64,000 bases of DNA from WVZH01 sp034430425 (GCA_034430425.1 DAOUEK010000002.1:10810-74809), one strand, 5' to 3'. Shown: positions 1 to 8,873, counted from the stretch's first letter. A program made the numbers and translations. Notes: a model not told the origin generated them from the sequence alone.

Positions 1-1
1 T

Positions 2-514
2 TCCGATAGCCTCTATGGCCCGTTATTCCACGCTGCGCTGTACCCGGCGCAGGAAAATTCCGGGAAACTCGTCACGCGGATCAAGCAGCATGCGAAGCTC
101 CAGGCGCTCGATAATGGATGCGACCTCATGATCGTAGATGGTCCGCCTGGCGTGGGTTGTCCGGTGATTTCGGCTGTCTCGGGTGCAGATCTGGCTTTGA
201 TCGTCGCTGAGCCCTCAAAAGCGGGTGTGCATGATATGCGCAGGATACTTGAAACGACCGATCATTTTTCCGTTCCATCCGTGGTCTGTATCAATAAAAC
301 AGATTTGTCAGCTGAAGGTTCTGCGGAGATTGAATCTTATTGTCAGGAAGCGGGAATCGCAATGGTCGGTACAATTCCTTTTGATGTTGATATCCCCCGC
401 GCCATGTCGCAAGGCCAAACCATCATAACTTTCCAACCAGATGGATCGGCAAGTCGGGCGCTGCGGGATATGTGGCAACGGATCGTGGCCTTACTGCGTG
501 GATCGGACGAATGA
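2..514 (+). CDS. MinD/ParA-type P-loop ATPase (ferredoxin-containing family), 3' part
   Basis: The gene enters from the left edge; its frame is open from base 2, so only the C-terminal 170 residues are present. The sequence MIVDGPPGVGCPVISAV is the Walker B/switch region of MinD-superfamily ATPases, and INKTD is the nucleotide-specificity loop. These ATPases usually carry an inserted two-cluster ferredoxin domain and sit beside NifX-like and DUF59 proteins, as here. They are thought to help build or carry iron-sulfur clusters. The stop overlaps the next gene's start (ATGA at 511), so the two are translationally coupled. The Walker A motif and ferredoxin insert lie outside the window, so the ferredoxin-type assignment rests on neighbours and overall look. 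Confidence 0.8.
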   Translation, partial: SDSLYGPLFHAALYPAQENSGKLVTRIKQHAKLQALDNGCDLMIVDGPPGVGCPVISAVSGADLALIVAEPSKAGVHDMRRILETTDHFSVPSVVCINKTDLSAEGSAEIESYCQEAGIAMVGTIPFDVDIPRAMSQGQTIITFQPDGSASRALRDMWQRIVALLRGSDE

Positions 515-816
515 ACGATAAATCAACTTCCCAGGTAGAAGCCGCTGTGGTTGCCCGTCTTCAGAAAGTGATCGATCCGGAGACGAATGTGGACGTGATG
601 CGAATGCGTTTGGTCGAGGATATTCATGTCGATCAACAAGGTACGGTTAGGTATACATTTCATCCATCGTCTCCATTGTGCCCGATTGCGGTATATTTAA
701 TTACACAGATCAAACAAGCCGTTGCTGAAGTCCCCGGCATTAAAAATCAAAAAATCCTTGTGGAAGGATATATTGCCGCAGAGGAATTAAGTGAATTAAT
801 CAATCAGGAGGTCTAG
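511..816 (+). CDS. DUF59/MIP18-like iron-sulfur assembly protein
   Basis: A 101-residue protein. The N-terminal part (VVARLQKVIDPETNVDVM) matches the start of DUF59/MIP18 domains, where E-T/L-N-V-D-V-V/M is typical, and a SPLCPIAVYL segment matches the conserved T/S-x-x-x-C-P-x stretch with its reactive cysteine. Family members act in iron-sulfur cluster maturation. ATG at 511 was chosen over an upstream in-frame start because it overlaps the previous stop by four bases. It lies between a MinD-type ATPase and a NifX-like protein, which supports a metallocluster role, perhaps for the hydrogenases that follow. Confidence 0.8.
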   Translation: MNDKSTSQVEAAVVARLQKVIDPETNVDVMRMRLVEDIHVDQQGTVRYTFHPSSPLCPIAVYLITQIKQAVAEVPGIKNQKILVEGYIAAEELSELINQEV

Positions 817-821
817 AGACC

Positions 822-1202
822 ATGCGTATTGCAATTTCAGCGGAAGAGAACAACGGGCTGCAGAGCAGAGTGAGCCATCATTTTGGCCGCTGCCCGTATT
901 TTGTGATCGTCGATGTTGAAGATAAGAATGTTGAAAAGATAGAAGTGATCGACAACCCTTACTTCGCAGGTCATCAGCCGGGGATGGTGCCCGGTTTCAT
1001 CAACGAACATGGCGTGAAGGTAATGCTCAGCGGCGGAATGGGGCGACGGGCGATCGATTTCTTTCAGCAGTATGGCATCTCGCCAGCGACGGGTGCACAT
1101 GGTACAGTGCAGTCGACGCTGGACAGCTACTTCAGCGGCGATCTCCAACAAGCCGCCCCTTGTCGGGAGAGTATCGAACACGCGCAAGATGATTCACATT
1201 AA
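822..1202 (+). CDS. NifX/NifB-type dinitrogenase iron-molybdenum cofactor family protein
   Basis: A 126-residue protein starting MRIAISAEENNGLQSRVSHHFG, which has the hallmarks of the Nitro_FeMo-Co family: an IA(I/V)S start, an S-x-HFGRCPYFVIVD block, and a GGMGRRAIDFF loop. The family binds iron-sulfur or heterometal cofactor precursors, often outside nitrogen fixation. A ribosome-binding GGAGG lies just before the ATG. It is the last gene of the leftmost plus-strand operon and is followed at once by a strong hairpin terminator. There is no nif gene in view, so a general metallocluster or redox role is more likely than nitrogenase assembly. Confidence 0.85.
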   Translation: MRIAISAEENNGLQSRVSHHFGRCPYFVIVDVEDKNVEKIEVIDNPYFAGHQPGMVPGFINEHGVKVMLSGGMGRRAIDFFQQYGISPATGAHGTVQSTLDSYFSGDLQQAAPCRESIEHAQDDSH

Positions 1203-1221
1203 GATCTGAAAACCGTAAAGA

Positions 1222-1257
1222 AAAAACCTGAAAGACGTTCAAACCTTTCAGGTTTTT
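1222..1257. terminator. Bidirectional rho-independent terminator
   Basis: AAAAACCTGAAAG at 1222-1234 pairs perfectly with CTTTCAGGTTTTT at 1245-1257 (13 bp, 10-base loop). A-tracts and T-tracts flank the stem, so it can end transcription from both sides. It sits between the convergent NifX-like gene and the cyclic-nucleotide-binding gene. Confidence 0.9.
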
Positions 1258-1297
1258 CGATATCCCATGGGTCTTCAATTTTTAGAGAAAATTCCGT

Positions 1298-1789
1298 TTA
1301 CTCGCTGATTGAGCCGGCGAGTTCGACGCGTGTATCGAGCAAGCGATTCCTGAGGGCTTTGGCGACGCCCAACATCAAATGGTAGCCCAGGTCGGTATTC
1401 TCTTCACATAATTTCCGAAGTTCGACTGCTTCGATCTGGATCAATTTCCCATCACTACTGGCAATACCTGACGCATCGAGATAATAGGGGGGTAATAGCG
1501 CGGATAAGGCCATGAGATCACCGGAGACGAGTGTGCCGACAATCGCTTTCTTTCCACTGCCAAGCGTGAAGGCGATATCGACTTCACCCTCTGTCAGCAG
1601 CAAGAGGTGGCTGGCATCTTCACCTTTCTCGTATATTCGTGCCGTAGCCTTGAAAGACGAGCTTTCTGTGAAAATTTCATCACCAGCCTTGAAATCTTGC
1701 TCTTCGCTGATCATGGCGACAGCCTTGAGACACTTTTCTCCGATACCGGCAAAATGCGGATAGCGTCGTAGGACTTCAGGTGAGATCAT
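1298..1789 (-). CDS. Stand-alone cyclic-nucleotide-binding domain protein
   Basis: A 163-residue protein that is essentially one Crp-type cNMP-binding domain. It opens with LRRYPHFAGIGEKCLKAVA and continues with the roll (GEDASHLLLLTEGEVDIAF) and a GTLVSGDLMALSALL stretch in the place of the phosphate-binding cassette. No helix-turn-helix follows, so it cannot act as a Crp-like DNA binder by itself. The start overlaps the stop of the maturation protease by four bases, making it the last gene of the hdr-mvh operon. Such single-domain proteins often follow Hdr/Mvh genes; the role is probably sensory but unproven. Confidence 0.8.
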   Translation of the reverse strand: MISPEVLRRYPHFAGIGEKCLKAVAMISEEQDFKAGDEIFTESSSFKATARIYEKGEDASHLLLLTEGEVDIAFTLGSGKKAIVGTLVSGDLMALSALLPPYYLDASGIASSDGKLIQIEAVELRKLCEENTDLGYHLMLGVAKALRNRLLDTRVELAGSISE

Positions 1790-2259
1790 TGGATTTCCTT
1801 TTCGATTTCGAGTGCGTTTATGGCTGCCTCTACTGCGTGTGGGAGCGCAGCCTCCACTTCGGGGGATAAAGTTTCGTCAAATGTCTGCACGTCGGCTGCT
1901 TCGATGCCAATAAGCAGGATGTCTTCTGAATCGGGCAGATGGGCGCCCGCCTGGCGCCCGAGAGTAAGCGCGGTGGGTAAATTCAGGTCGTGCGCCGAAG
2001 CGCTGCGTTGGGTGGGGATATCTTCGGGCGAGAGCAGGTGGATCGTGCCGGGCGCGGCGCCGGTCAGAATGGCGTCTATAATCACGGCGCGATCGAATCC
2101 GATCATATGCTCCATCAAACGCAAGCCGCCCCAATAGTCCTCGTCGATCTCGAATCGATCGTTCTCCGGCAGCAGCTCGCGCAGAATTTTTACAACACGC
2201 AGACCTGAGCTGTCGTCTTTGAGAAGCGGGTTTCCGAGTCCAAGTACTAATGTCTTCAC
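1786..2259 (-). CDS. [NiFe]-hydrogenase maturation protease (HyaD/HoxW family)
   Basis: A 157-residue endopeptidase recognised by VLGLGNPLLKDDSSGLRVVK, the classic G-N-x-L-x-x-D-D-x-x-G nickel-sensing motif of the family, and by DRAVIIDA, the second metal-binding aspartate region. It would remove the C-terminal tail of the MvhA precursor after the DPCMACATH motif once nickel is inserted. It lies 76 bp downstream of mvhA and overlaps the next gene by four bases. Its length is normal. It is one of three hydrogenase proteases in this window, each next to a different large subunit. Confidence 0.92.
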   Translation of the reverse strand: MKTLVLGLGNPLLKDDSSGLRVVKILRELLPENDRFEIDEDYWGGLRLMEHMIGFDRAVIIDAILTGAAPGTIHLLSPEDIPTQRSASAHDLNLPTALTLGRQAGAHLPDSEDILLIGIEAADVQTFDETLSPEVEAALPHAVEAAINALEIEKEIQ

Positions 2260-2284
2260 AGTTTACTTTTTCCGCAATTAATGG

Positions 2285-2316
2285 GGGGATCAGGAGCGAG
2301 AGTAATCCTGATCCCC
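2285..2316 (-). terminator. Intercistronic hairpin after mvhA
   Basis: GGGGATCAGGA (2285-2295) and TCCTGATCCCC (2306-2316) form a perfect 11-bp stem with a 10-base loop in the 76-bp gap between mvhA and the protease gene. On the minus strand it is not followed by a clear T-run. It may lower transcription into the last two genes or stabilise the 3' end of the hydrogenase message rather than fully terminate. Confidence 0.5.
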
Positions 2317-2335
2317 GAGTATCGTTCGATGGGGG

Positions 2336-3802
2336 TCAAAGATTCTGAGCCATTCGTTCGATGACCTCGCCGTCTTTATCCCGTATGACGACTTCAAGCG
2401 GCATCTTGCCGGGCAGGGTGTGTGTGGCACAGGCCATACACGGATCGTATGCCCGGTATGCCATTTCGATCGTGTTCAAGAGACCTTCCTTGATTTCCAC
2501 GCCCTTGGTGATCAGTCCCTGGGCGGCTTTCTTGACCGACATATTGATGGCGGCGTTGTTATTGGTCGTGCCGACAATCAGGTTAACCTGCGTGAGGATA
2601 CCGCGCTCGTCGGTCCAGTAATGGTGTGTGAGTGTGCCGCGTGGCGCCTCGACCTCTCCGACGCCTTCCGTGGGTGTTTCAGTCGGCAGTACGCGGAAGG
2701 TCTCGCCCGTGATCTCCGGATCAGTGGCTAATTCGACCCAGTGCTCGGCCGCATAAAGCAGCTCGATCAGGCGCGCCCAGTGGGTGGCCAGGGTGTGGTT
2801 GACCGGTTTCCCGCCGAGCGTTTCGTACATGCGCTCGAATTCCGCCTGTGCCAGCGGCGTCGCCATGCCATCGGCGGCGTTCAGGCGCGAGAGCGGCGTC
2901 GCTTTGTATACGCCCGACTTTTCACCGTCTTCGAATCCTTTCCAACCGATCTTCTTCAAATACGGGAATTTAAGATACGACCAGGGTTCGACGTGCTCGG
3001 CGATATACTCCTGGTAGTCCTTGGGTTCATACTTGGCATGTTCTTTCCCGTCTGGTCCGACGACGCGCACCTTGCCGTCGTAAAAATTGACTTGGTTGTT
3101 TTCGTCGACCGTGCCCATATTGTACGTGCGATGGATGAAAGCGTCGTTCTTGATGAGATCGACATATCCCGTGTTGCCGAGCACGATGTCGTTGAAGAGC
3201 TGGATTGAGAATTTTCCGAACTCGATGGCGTCCTTGCCCAGTTTTTCGATTTCTTGGCGCTGTTCTTCGGTGATCCCGCGGCTCACACCGCCAGGAAGGC
3301 CCCAATTCGGATGGACGGGGCGACCACCGATCATTTTAATCAGATGATGGCCGTCGTGACGCATCTTGAGTACCTTGCCGGCGATGTCCATGCCGACTTT
3401 CTTGATGATGCCCAGGATGTTGCGTTCGGCAACAGGCGCATCAGGGCCCATCACGAAATCCGGGCCGGCGAGCGCATAGAAGTGAGTTGTATGATCCGTG
3501 GCGAAGAAAATGCTGTAGAAGAGCTCGCGCAGCTTTTTGGCTGTCGGCGGTGGGTCGACGTGGAAAAGCGCGTCGAGTGCCTTGGTGGACGCCATGTGAT
3601 GTGCTTCGGGGCACACACCGCAAATGCGGTCAGTGATGTTGGGCATGTCTTCAGCCGGACGGCCGACGCAAAAACGTTCGAAGCCGCGCAGTTCCGGAAC
3701 CTGAAGGTATGCGTTAGCAACCTCGCCCTCGTCGGTGAGGAAGATATCAATTTTGCCGTGGCCCTCGAGTCGGGTGATGGGATCGATTGAAATTCGCTTC
3801 AT
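2336..3802 (-). CDS. mvhA: [NiFe]-hydrogenase large subunit, Mvh type (group 3c)
   Basis: A 488-residue catalytic subunit. The N-terminal RICGVCPEAHH and C-terminal DPCMACATH motifs supply the four cysteine ligands of the Ni-Fe site, and RLEGHGKIDIF is the family's N-terminal signature. About 25 residues follow the final histidine, the tail a maturation protease must remove. All ligands are cysteine; there is no in-frame UGA. ATG 3802 was chosen because AGGAG lies eight bases before it; an upstream TTG overlaps mvhG. With MvhG, MvhD and HdrABC it should form a cytoplasmic complex that splits H2 electrons between ferredoxin and a heterodisulfide-like acceptor. No methanogenesis genes are in view, so the acceptor is unknown. 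Confidence 0.95.
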   Translation of the reverse strand: MKRISIDPITRLEGHGKIDIFLTDEGEVANAYLQVPELRGFERFCVGRPAEDMPNITDRICGVCPEAHHMASTKALDALFHVDPPPTAKKLRELFYSIFFATDHTTHFYALAGPDFVMGPDAPVAERNILGIIKKVGMDIAGKVLKMRHDGHHLIKMIGGRPVHPNWGLPGGVSRGITEEQRQEIEKLGKDAIEFGKFSIQLFNDIVLGNTGYVDLIKNDAFIHRTYNMGTVDENNQVNFYDGKVRVVGPDGKEHAKYEPKDYQEYIAEHVEPWSYLKFPYLKKIGWKGFEDGEKSGVYKATPLSRLNAADGMATPLAQAEFERMYETLGGKPVNHTLATHWARLIELLYAAEHWVELATDPEITGETFRVLPTETPTEGVGEVEAPRGTLTHHYWTDERGILTQVNLIVGTTNNNAAINMSVKKAAQGLITKGVEIKEGLLNTIEMAYRAYDPCMACATHTLPGKMPLEVVIRDKDGEVIERMAQNL

Positions 3803-3816
3803 GTTTACTTCTCCTC

Positions 3817-4803
3817 TCAAGCCTCGACAGATTTGCCGTTTCCGCTCAGGTCACGACGTCGAAGTAGGCCGTGCGCCAGGCTGAAACGATAGAACGTCCC
3901 GATGGGATCGGGAATACCTTCTTGGATGATGCGGTCGATCTCCTCGGGATCGTCTGAGTCGATCACGGAAGCCAACGCAGTCATCATTCGGGCGCCGAAG
4001 TCGATCACGTCCTCATTCGGGCCATAGCATCCGATGCAGGGCGAACCAACCGTCGGGCAAAGCGCGCCGCAGCCCGCGCGGGTGGCGATTCCACAGCAGA
4101 TCAGACCTTGTTCGAGCAGGCAGATATCCGGATCGGGAATGATCTCCCAGGTTCGCTTGAATTCCTTGATCTTCTTTTCTGAGCGGGTGCGAGGACATGT
4201 GTCGCATACCGTGGTCTGCGCACCGATCACAGAACCGGGCGCAGGCAGTTTGTTTTCCAGGATCGCAACGATAGCATCCCAGATACGTTCCGGCTCAGGG
4301 GGGCAACCAGGGAGATAGTACTCGACTTCCACGCACTGATCGAGCGTCTTGACCGTGTTGTAGAAAAGCGGCAGATAGAGCGTGCCTTCTGCGACTTCCG
4401 TTTCGGTTTGGGGTCGAACGCCATCCGGGTTGACCGTACTCGGCGTATCGTGGTATGCAGTCTGGAAGATTTCCTCGCGGTTGGTGACGTTTCCCAAACC
4501 GGGGATACAGCCCTCGTGTGCGCAGGATCCGAAAGCGACCAGCACTTTGGATTTCTGCCGCAGCAGCCGGGCCATATATTCCTGCTCGCTGGTGCGGATG
4601 GCACCGTTGAACAGACACAGGTCGATGCTTTTGTCGGGCATTTTTTCGATGCTGCGTACCTTGGCATCCACAGCCACAGGCCAGAGCACGATGTCGAATG
4701 CAGCCGCTACATCGAGTATCTTTTCGTTGATCCCCAGTACAGCGATTTCGCAGCCTCCGCAGGAGGCTGCCCAATACAACGCAAGTTTCCCTTTTTCACT
4801 CAT
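3817..4803 (-). CDS. mvhG: [NiFe]-hydrogenase small subunit, Mvh type
   Basis: A 328-residue electron-transfer subunit. WAASCGGCEIAVL holds the proximal cluster cysteines, followed by GSCAHEGCIPGLGN and LPGCPPEP. The C-terminal half (CDTCPRTRSEKK, LICCGIATRAGCGALCP, GSPCIGCYG) supplies ligands for the other clusters. There is no signal peptide, consistent with a cytoplasmic enzyme. Its start overlaps the mvhD stop by four bases and its stop lies just before the mvhA ribosome-binding site, so the three are co-translated. It passes electrons from MvhA to MvhD. Confidence 0.95.
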   Translation of the reverse strand: MSEKGKLALYWAASCGGCEIAVLGINEKILDVAAAFDIVLWPVAVDAKVRSIEKMPDKSIDLCLFNGAIRTSEQEYMARLLRQKSKVLVAFGSCAHEGCIPGLGNVTNREEIFQTAYHDTPSTVNPDGVRPQTETEVAEGTLYLPLFYNTVKTLDQCVEVEYYLPGCPPEPERIWDAIVAILENKLPAPGSVIGAQTTVCDTCPRTRSEKKIKEFKRTWEIIPDPDICLLEQGLICCGIATRAGCGALCPTVGSPCIGCYGPNEDVIDFGARMMTALASVIDSDDPEEIDRIIQEGIPDPIGTFYRFSLAHGLLRRRDLSGNGKSVEA

Positions 4804-5297
4804 GCGGGCACCTCCATGGCTTCAGCATGTTCTTCGGCAAGCCGCTCGATCGCAGCTTCCACTTCGCCATTTTCAGTATATTTTCCGGACCAGTTCAGCG
4901 GTCCAAGTGCACGTACTTTCTCGATCATGTCATTGATCGCTGCGGCCAATTGCACGCCTTCCGCAGCGGAAGCCCACTGCAGGCGTACGCGGTCTTCTTC
5001 CACGCCGAAGCTGCGCAGGGTGTGCTGGAGCATTCGAAAACGCCGCATGGCTTTGTAGTTCTGTTCCAGATAATGACATTCACCCGGATGGCAGCCGGCG
5101 ATCATGACGCCATCTGCGCCCAGGGCAAGCGCCTTAAGCACAAACGTGGGATCAACGCGACCGCTGCACATCACACGAATGATGCGTACGTTCGGTTGAT
5201 ATTTTATGCGAGCGGTACCGGCCAGATCGGCGGCACGATATGAGCACCAGTTGCACAGGAAGCCCACGATTTTGGGTTCAAAGGTTTCTGTGTTCAT
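4800..5297 (-). CDS. mvhD: Hydrogenase iron-sulfur subunit delta (MvhD)
   Basis: A 165-residue MvhD-family protein. FLCNWCSYRAADLAG and IRVMCSGRVDP, then AGCHPGECHYLEQNYKA, give the conserved cysteines of the [2Fe-2S] subunit that links the hydrogenase to HdrA. ATG 5297 fits a GAGGAG ten bases upstream better than the more distal in-frame GTG (5315) or ATG (5306). It stands between hdrA and mvhG in the operon, matching its bridging role in the complex. All positions that are selenocysteine in some homologues are cysteine here. Confidence 0.93.
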   Translation of the reverse strand: MNTETFEPKIVGFLCNWCSYRAADLAGTARIKYQPNVRIIRVMCSGRVDPTFVLKALALGADGVMIAGCHPGECHYLEQNYKAMRRFRMLQHTLRSFGVEEDRVRLQWASAAEGVQLAAAINDMIEKVRALGPLNWSGKYTENGEVEAAIERLAEEHAEAMEVPA

Positions 5298-5317
5298 AGA
5301 ATTCATTCTCCTCACAC

Positions 5318-7345
5318 TCAGGCTGGTACCGAGTCTTTGGCTGGCTCAGCTGCTTTTGAGCCGTTTCCGCTGACAACATCGAAGAGCAAGCCTTCGATTT
5401 CGGAGAAGATCTGCTCGTTGCTGAAGTGTGCGCCCGATATAGCCTGGGCAGGGCAGGCGGCGACGCATGTGCCGCAGCCCTTACACAAAGCCTGATTGAT
5501 CACGCTGACCATTTTCTCCTCATTGAAGTCGATAGCGTTGAAGGGGCACAAGTTATTGCATATACGGCAACCGGAGCAATTTTCTTCGTGAATAGTGGCA
5601 ACAATGGGTTCGATCTCGACCGTGCCGCAAGTGATCATCGCTTGCACACTAGCAGATGCTGCTGCGCCCTGGGACACAGAAGCCGGGATGTCTTTCGGAC
5701 CCTGGCAGGTGCCGGCGATGAAGATACCGTCGGTCATCGTGGCTACGGGAGCCAGCTTGGGATGACGCTCGGTGAACCACCCGGCCATGCTGCAGGAGAT
5801 GCCGAATTTTACTGCCACGTCATGTGCATCAGAGCGAGATTCCAGTCCGGACATAAGAATCACCATATCGACCGGGATGCGGCGCTGCATGCCGAGAAGT
5901 GTGTCTTCGGCCTGGACGATTAGTTTGCCTTCTTCACCGGGTTGACGCGCAGCGTCGGTGACTTCGGCGACACGTCCGCGGATGAAATGCATGCCCTCTT
6001 CGAGCAGCCGGTTGTAGAATTCCTCGTATCCCTTCTGATTGGGGCGCAAGTCAATATAGAAGGAATAAACTTCAGCCCCGGTTTTTTCCATCACCAGGTG
6101 GCCGAATTTCATAGCTGCCATACAGCAGACCGCCGAGCAGTGGGTGTTGAAGCGTACGTCACGGCTGCCGACGCAATGGACGATGGCCACGGATTCCGGT
6201 TGCGTGACGCCATCTCGCATCACGATCTTGCCTTCCGTGGGCCCGGCGGCGTTGCACAGGCGCTCGAACTCGAGGTTGGTAAAGACATTCGCCAGACGTC
6301 CGTAACCGTACTGTGGGATTTTACGGGCGTCGAAGAGATCATACCCCGTAGCAAGGATGATGTTGCCAACATCGATATCGAGGAATGTATCTTTTTGTTC
6401 GAAATCGATCGCATCCGTCGGGCAGAATTTTTCACAAGCCTTGCAGGTTCCGCGTTCGAAGTAGATGCAGTTCTCCGTGTCGATTACCGGGAACTTGGGC
6501 ACTGCTTGCGGGAAGGGTCGATAGACGGCTTTTCGGTATCCCATGCCGGCTTCGAATATGTCATCGATTACTTTCTTGGGACACTTTTCGATGCAGATTC
6601 CACAACCCGTGCAGTCTTCTTCATTGATGTAGCGCGCTTTTTTGCGCAAACGAGCGTGGAAGTTGCCAACGTAGCCGCTGACTTCTTCGACCTCCGAGTA
6701 GCTCAAGAGGTTGATGTTCGGATGCTGGCCAACATCCGACATGCGCGGCGTGAGGATACAGGCTGCGCAGTCGAGGGTGGGGAAGGTTTTATCAAACTGT
6801 GCCATGTGGCCACCGATCGAGGGTTCCCGTTCAACCAGGTAGACCTGGTAGCCCGCATCCGCCAATTCGAGTGAGGCCTGGATGCCGGCGATGCCGGCGC
6901 CGACGACCAACGTGTTGGGATTCACCGGAACCTCGGTCGCCTCTAATTCTTCTTGAAGCTGAACGCGGTGGACAGCGCCGGAGATGAGCGCTCTGGCTTT
7001 GGTGTTGGCTAAATCCTTATCCGTGGTAACCCACGAGACTTGTTCTCGCAGGCTTGCCATCTGACAGAGATAGGGGTTTAAGCCAGCGTTGGAACAGGCG
7101 CGGCGGAATGTCTTCTCGTGCAGGTGAGGTGAACAGGCGCCCACGACCACACGCGTCAGACCTTCATTCTTGATATCTTCTTCGATTAGTTCCTGCCCCA
7201 GTGAGGAGCACATGAATTTGTAATCGCGTGCGACGACGACACCTTCGAGCTCTTCGCCGGCCCACTTGGCGAGGTCTTCAACGTCGACTTGTCCGGCGAT
7301 ATTGCTCCCGCAGTGGCATACGTATACACCAACTCTTTCTGTCAT
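5318..7345 (-). CDS. hdrA: Heterodisulfide-reductase-like HdrA, FAD iron-sulfur electron-bifurcating subunit
   Basis: A 675-residue flavoprotein. In order: an N-terminal region with CHCG, KFMCSSLGQ and GACSPHLHEKTFRRAC cysteines; the FAD-binding GAGIAGIQASLELADAG with CAACILTPRM; two [4Fe-4S] motifs (CTGCGICIEKCP, CKACEKFCP) inserted in the middle; VHCVGSRD and CSAVCCMAAMKFG; and a C-terminal two-cluster ferredoxin (CSGCRICNNLCP, CKGCGTCVAACP). This is the full HdrA layout. The flavin is the site of electron bifurcation in characterised Mvh-Hdr complexes. An SD (GGAGGG) precedes the ATG. It lies between hdrB and mvhD, eight bases after hdrB. Confidence 0.95.
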   Translation of the reverse strand: MTERVGVYVCHCGSNIAGQVDVEDLAKWAGEELEGVVVARDYKFMCSSLGQELIEEDIKNEGLTRVVVGACSPHLHEKTFRRACSNAGLNPYLCQMASLREQVSWVTTDKDLANTKARALISGAVHRVQLQEELEATEVPVNPNTLVVGAGIAGIQASLELADAGYQVYLVEREPSIGGHMAQFDKTFPTLDCAACILTPRMSDVGQHPNINLLSYSEVEEVSGYVGNFHARLRKKARYINEEDCTGCGICIEKCPKKVIDDIFEAGMGYRKAVYRPFPQAVPKFPVIDTENCIYFERGTCKACEKFCPTDAIDFEQKDTFLDIDVGNIILATGYDLFDARKIPQYGYGRLANVFTNLEFERLCNAAGPTEGKIVMRDGVTQPESVAIVHCVGSRDVRFNTHCSAVCCMAAMKFGHLVMEKTGAEVYSFYIDLRPNQKGYEEFYNRLLEEGMHFIRGRVAEVTDAARQPGEEGKLIVQAEDTLLGMQRRIPVDMVILMSGLESRSDAHDVAVKFGISCSMAGWFTERHPKLAPVATMTDGIFIAGTCQGPKDIPASVSQGAAASASVQAMITCGTVEIEPIVATIHEENCSGCRICNNLCPFNAIDFNEEKMVSVINQALCKGCGTCVAACPAQAISGAHFSNEQIFSEIEGLLFDVVSGNGSKAAEPAKDSVPA

Positions 7346-7353
7346 ATGCCCTC

Positions 7354-8313
7354 CTAGACCTTTGGCATGGGTAATGATTTGTCGTCACGTTTCTTGCGCT
7401 CGGGTTTCGCTTCGGCTTCTTCGGTTTCGACGCCGATCTTCTTCAGAACTTTCGACGCAGAGACAATCTCTTTGCCGATACCGAGTTCTTTCGGCTGCAT
7501 GCCAAGCGCAAGTCCGATCATCTGGGTGAAATACAGAACAGGCAGGTCGAATGAAGTTCCAAAGTGACCATTTACCTGCGATTGATAAGCATCGAGGTTG
7601 AGTTGGCACATGGGACAGATCGTAACGATTGCATCGGCTTCATAATCCGCTGCGTTTTGCAGCAATCTGCGGATCAACTCATAGGCTGTATCGGAGCTGA
7701 TCTGGGTCATGTGCCCGCCGCAGCAATGTGCCTTAAGTGGGAAATCTACGACCGTTGCACCGAGTGCGTCGAGGAGTTCATCGAGGTGTGTTGGATATTC
7801 GGGATTATCCACAGGTTCGTCTCCCAGCGTGGGCCGCACGATCAAGCAGCCGTAGTACGGAGCCAGGCGCAGCCCTTTAAGCGGATTGGTGACCTTCTCA
7901 GCAATCGATTCAAGACCAACGTCGTTGACGACGATGTCGAGCAAATGCCGAATTTCTAAACTTCCTGGTTGATAAGACAACCCACCAGCAGCCAGCGCCT
8001 CGTTCGTACGTTCCCCGATCTTGGGATATTTGCCCATGTAATGGTCCGTTTTGCGCAAGTTGAGGTAGCAGGCGCTGCAGGGGGCTGTGAGCTGCTTCAA
8101 ACCATCCTGGTCGGCAGCAAGCGCCAGATTGCGTGCCACGAGGGCGTAGGCTGCCGTCTTCTGGATGGAGAAATATTCCGTGGCGCCGCAGCAGTTCCAG
8201 TCGTGGATTTCCTCGAGTTCGAGGCCAAGCGGTTTGGCGATCGCTTTCGTCGAGACATCATAAGGGGCAGCTGTACTGCCCAATGAACATCCTGGGTAAT
8301 AGCCGTATCGCAT
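7354..8313 (-). CDS. hdrB: Heterodisulfide-reductase-like subunit HdrB (CCG domains)
   Basis: A 319-residue protein with the N-terminal YYPGCSLGSTA motif and two CCG-type motifs (WNCCGATEYFS and AHCCGGHMTQI), plus CSACYLN and CPMCQLN. In HdrB these bind two non-cubane [4Fe-4S] clusters that cleave the heterodisulfide. A charged, Lys/Glu-rich tail of about 35 residues follows the domain and may be lineage-specific. The start overlaps the last base of hdrC. In bacteria lacking coenzyme M and B the natural disulfide or other acceptor is not known. Confidence 0.93.
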   Translation of the reverse strand: MRYGYYPGCSLGSTAAPYDVSTKAIAKPLGLELEEIHDWNCCGATEYFSIQKTAAYALVARNLALAADQDGLKQLTAPCSACYLNLRKTDHYMGKYPKIGERTNEALAAGGLSYQPGSLEIRHLLDIVVNDVGLESIAEKVTNPLKGLRLAPYYGCLIVRPTLGDEPVDNPEYPTHLDELLDALGATVVDFPLKAHCCGGHMTQISSDTAYELIRRLLQNAADYEADAIVTICPMCQLNLDAYQSQVNGHFGTSFDLPVLYFTQMIGLALGMQPKELGIGKEIVSASKVLKKIGVETEEAEAKPERKKRDDKSLPMPKV

Positions 8314-8873
8314 CAGACGACCTCCAGTGATTTTGCTTTATCAAGTATGGCCCGTAATTGATCGATGTTTTCAATCCGTTCTGGTCGCAGCGAAATTCGA
8401 TTCTTCATCAGCATTCCCAGGGCGAAAGGACCGTAAGAAAATTTCGAGAGGGGCTTGTGGGTCAGATGATAGCGAGTGGCCAATCCCATTTCGAAACTGC
8501 GACCATATTTTTCGACGTACCCGATAAAACTTTCCGAAAAATCTGGTGCATCACTGCTGTCGTAATACTTCGCTTCGACGGCCAGGTTTTTCAACGTATA
8601 CATGAAGTCGGTGATCGGAATCTCCTTGGGGCAGCGCACCATGCAGTAGTAGCATGAAACACAGTACCAAGGCGTGTTGCTTTTTAGCACTTCTTCCTTC
8701 ATGCCCGCATCGATCATGGCGAAAATCTTTCGCGGTGAATGATCCATATCGGGTCCCGAAGGACAAGACCCTCCGCAGGTGCCACATTGAAGGCAGGTAA
8801 GGAGGGCTTCTCCGCCGGGCGTTTTGGCGATAACTTCAGATTGGAAATCATTTCTGGAATGGGCTACGGTCAT
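8313..8873 (-). CDS. hdrC: Heterodisulfide-reductase-like subunit HdrC (two [4Fe-4S])
   Basis: A 186-residue ferredoxin-like subunit with LTCLQCGTCGGSCP and YCVSCYYCMVRCP, two CxxCxxCxxxCP motifs that bind the clusters carrying electrons from HdrA to HdrB. A helical C-terminal half follows. It is the first gene of the hdrC-hdrB-hdrA-mvhD-mvhG-mvhA operon; a GAGGTG lies four bases before the ATG. The 302-bp region upstream holds a possible operator at 9006-9035. Confidence 0.93.
   Translation of the reverse strand: MTVAHSRNDFQSEVIAKTPGGEALLTCLQCGTCGGSCPSGPDMDHSPRKIFAMIDAGMKEEVLKSNTPWYCVSCYYCMVRCPKEIPITDFMYTLKNLAVEAKYYDSSDAPDFSESFIGYVEKYGRSFEMGLATRYHLTHKPLSKFSYGPFALGMLMKNRISLRPERIENIDQLRAILDKAKSLEVV

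Noticed and set aside
2336..8873. Selenocysteine in the Hdr/Mvh genes
   Set aside because: In some organisms HdrA, MvhD or MvhA contain Sec; here all those positions are Cys and there is no in-frame UGA.
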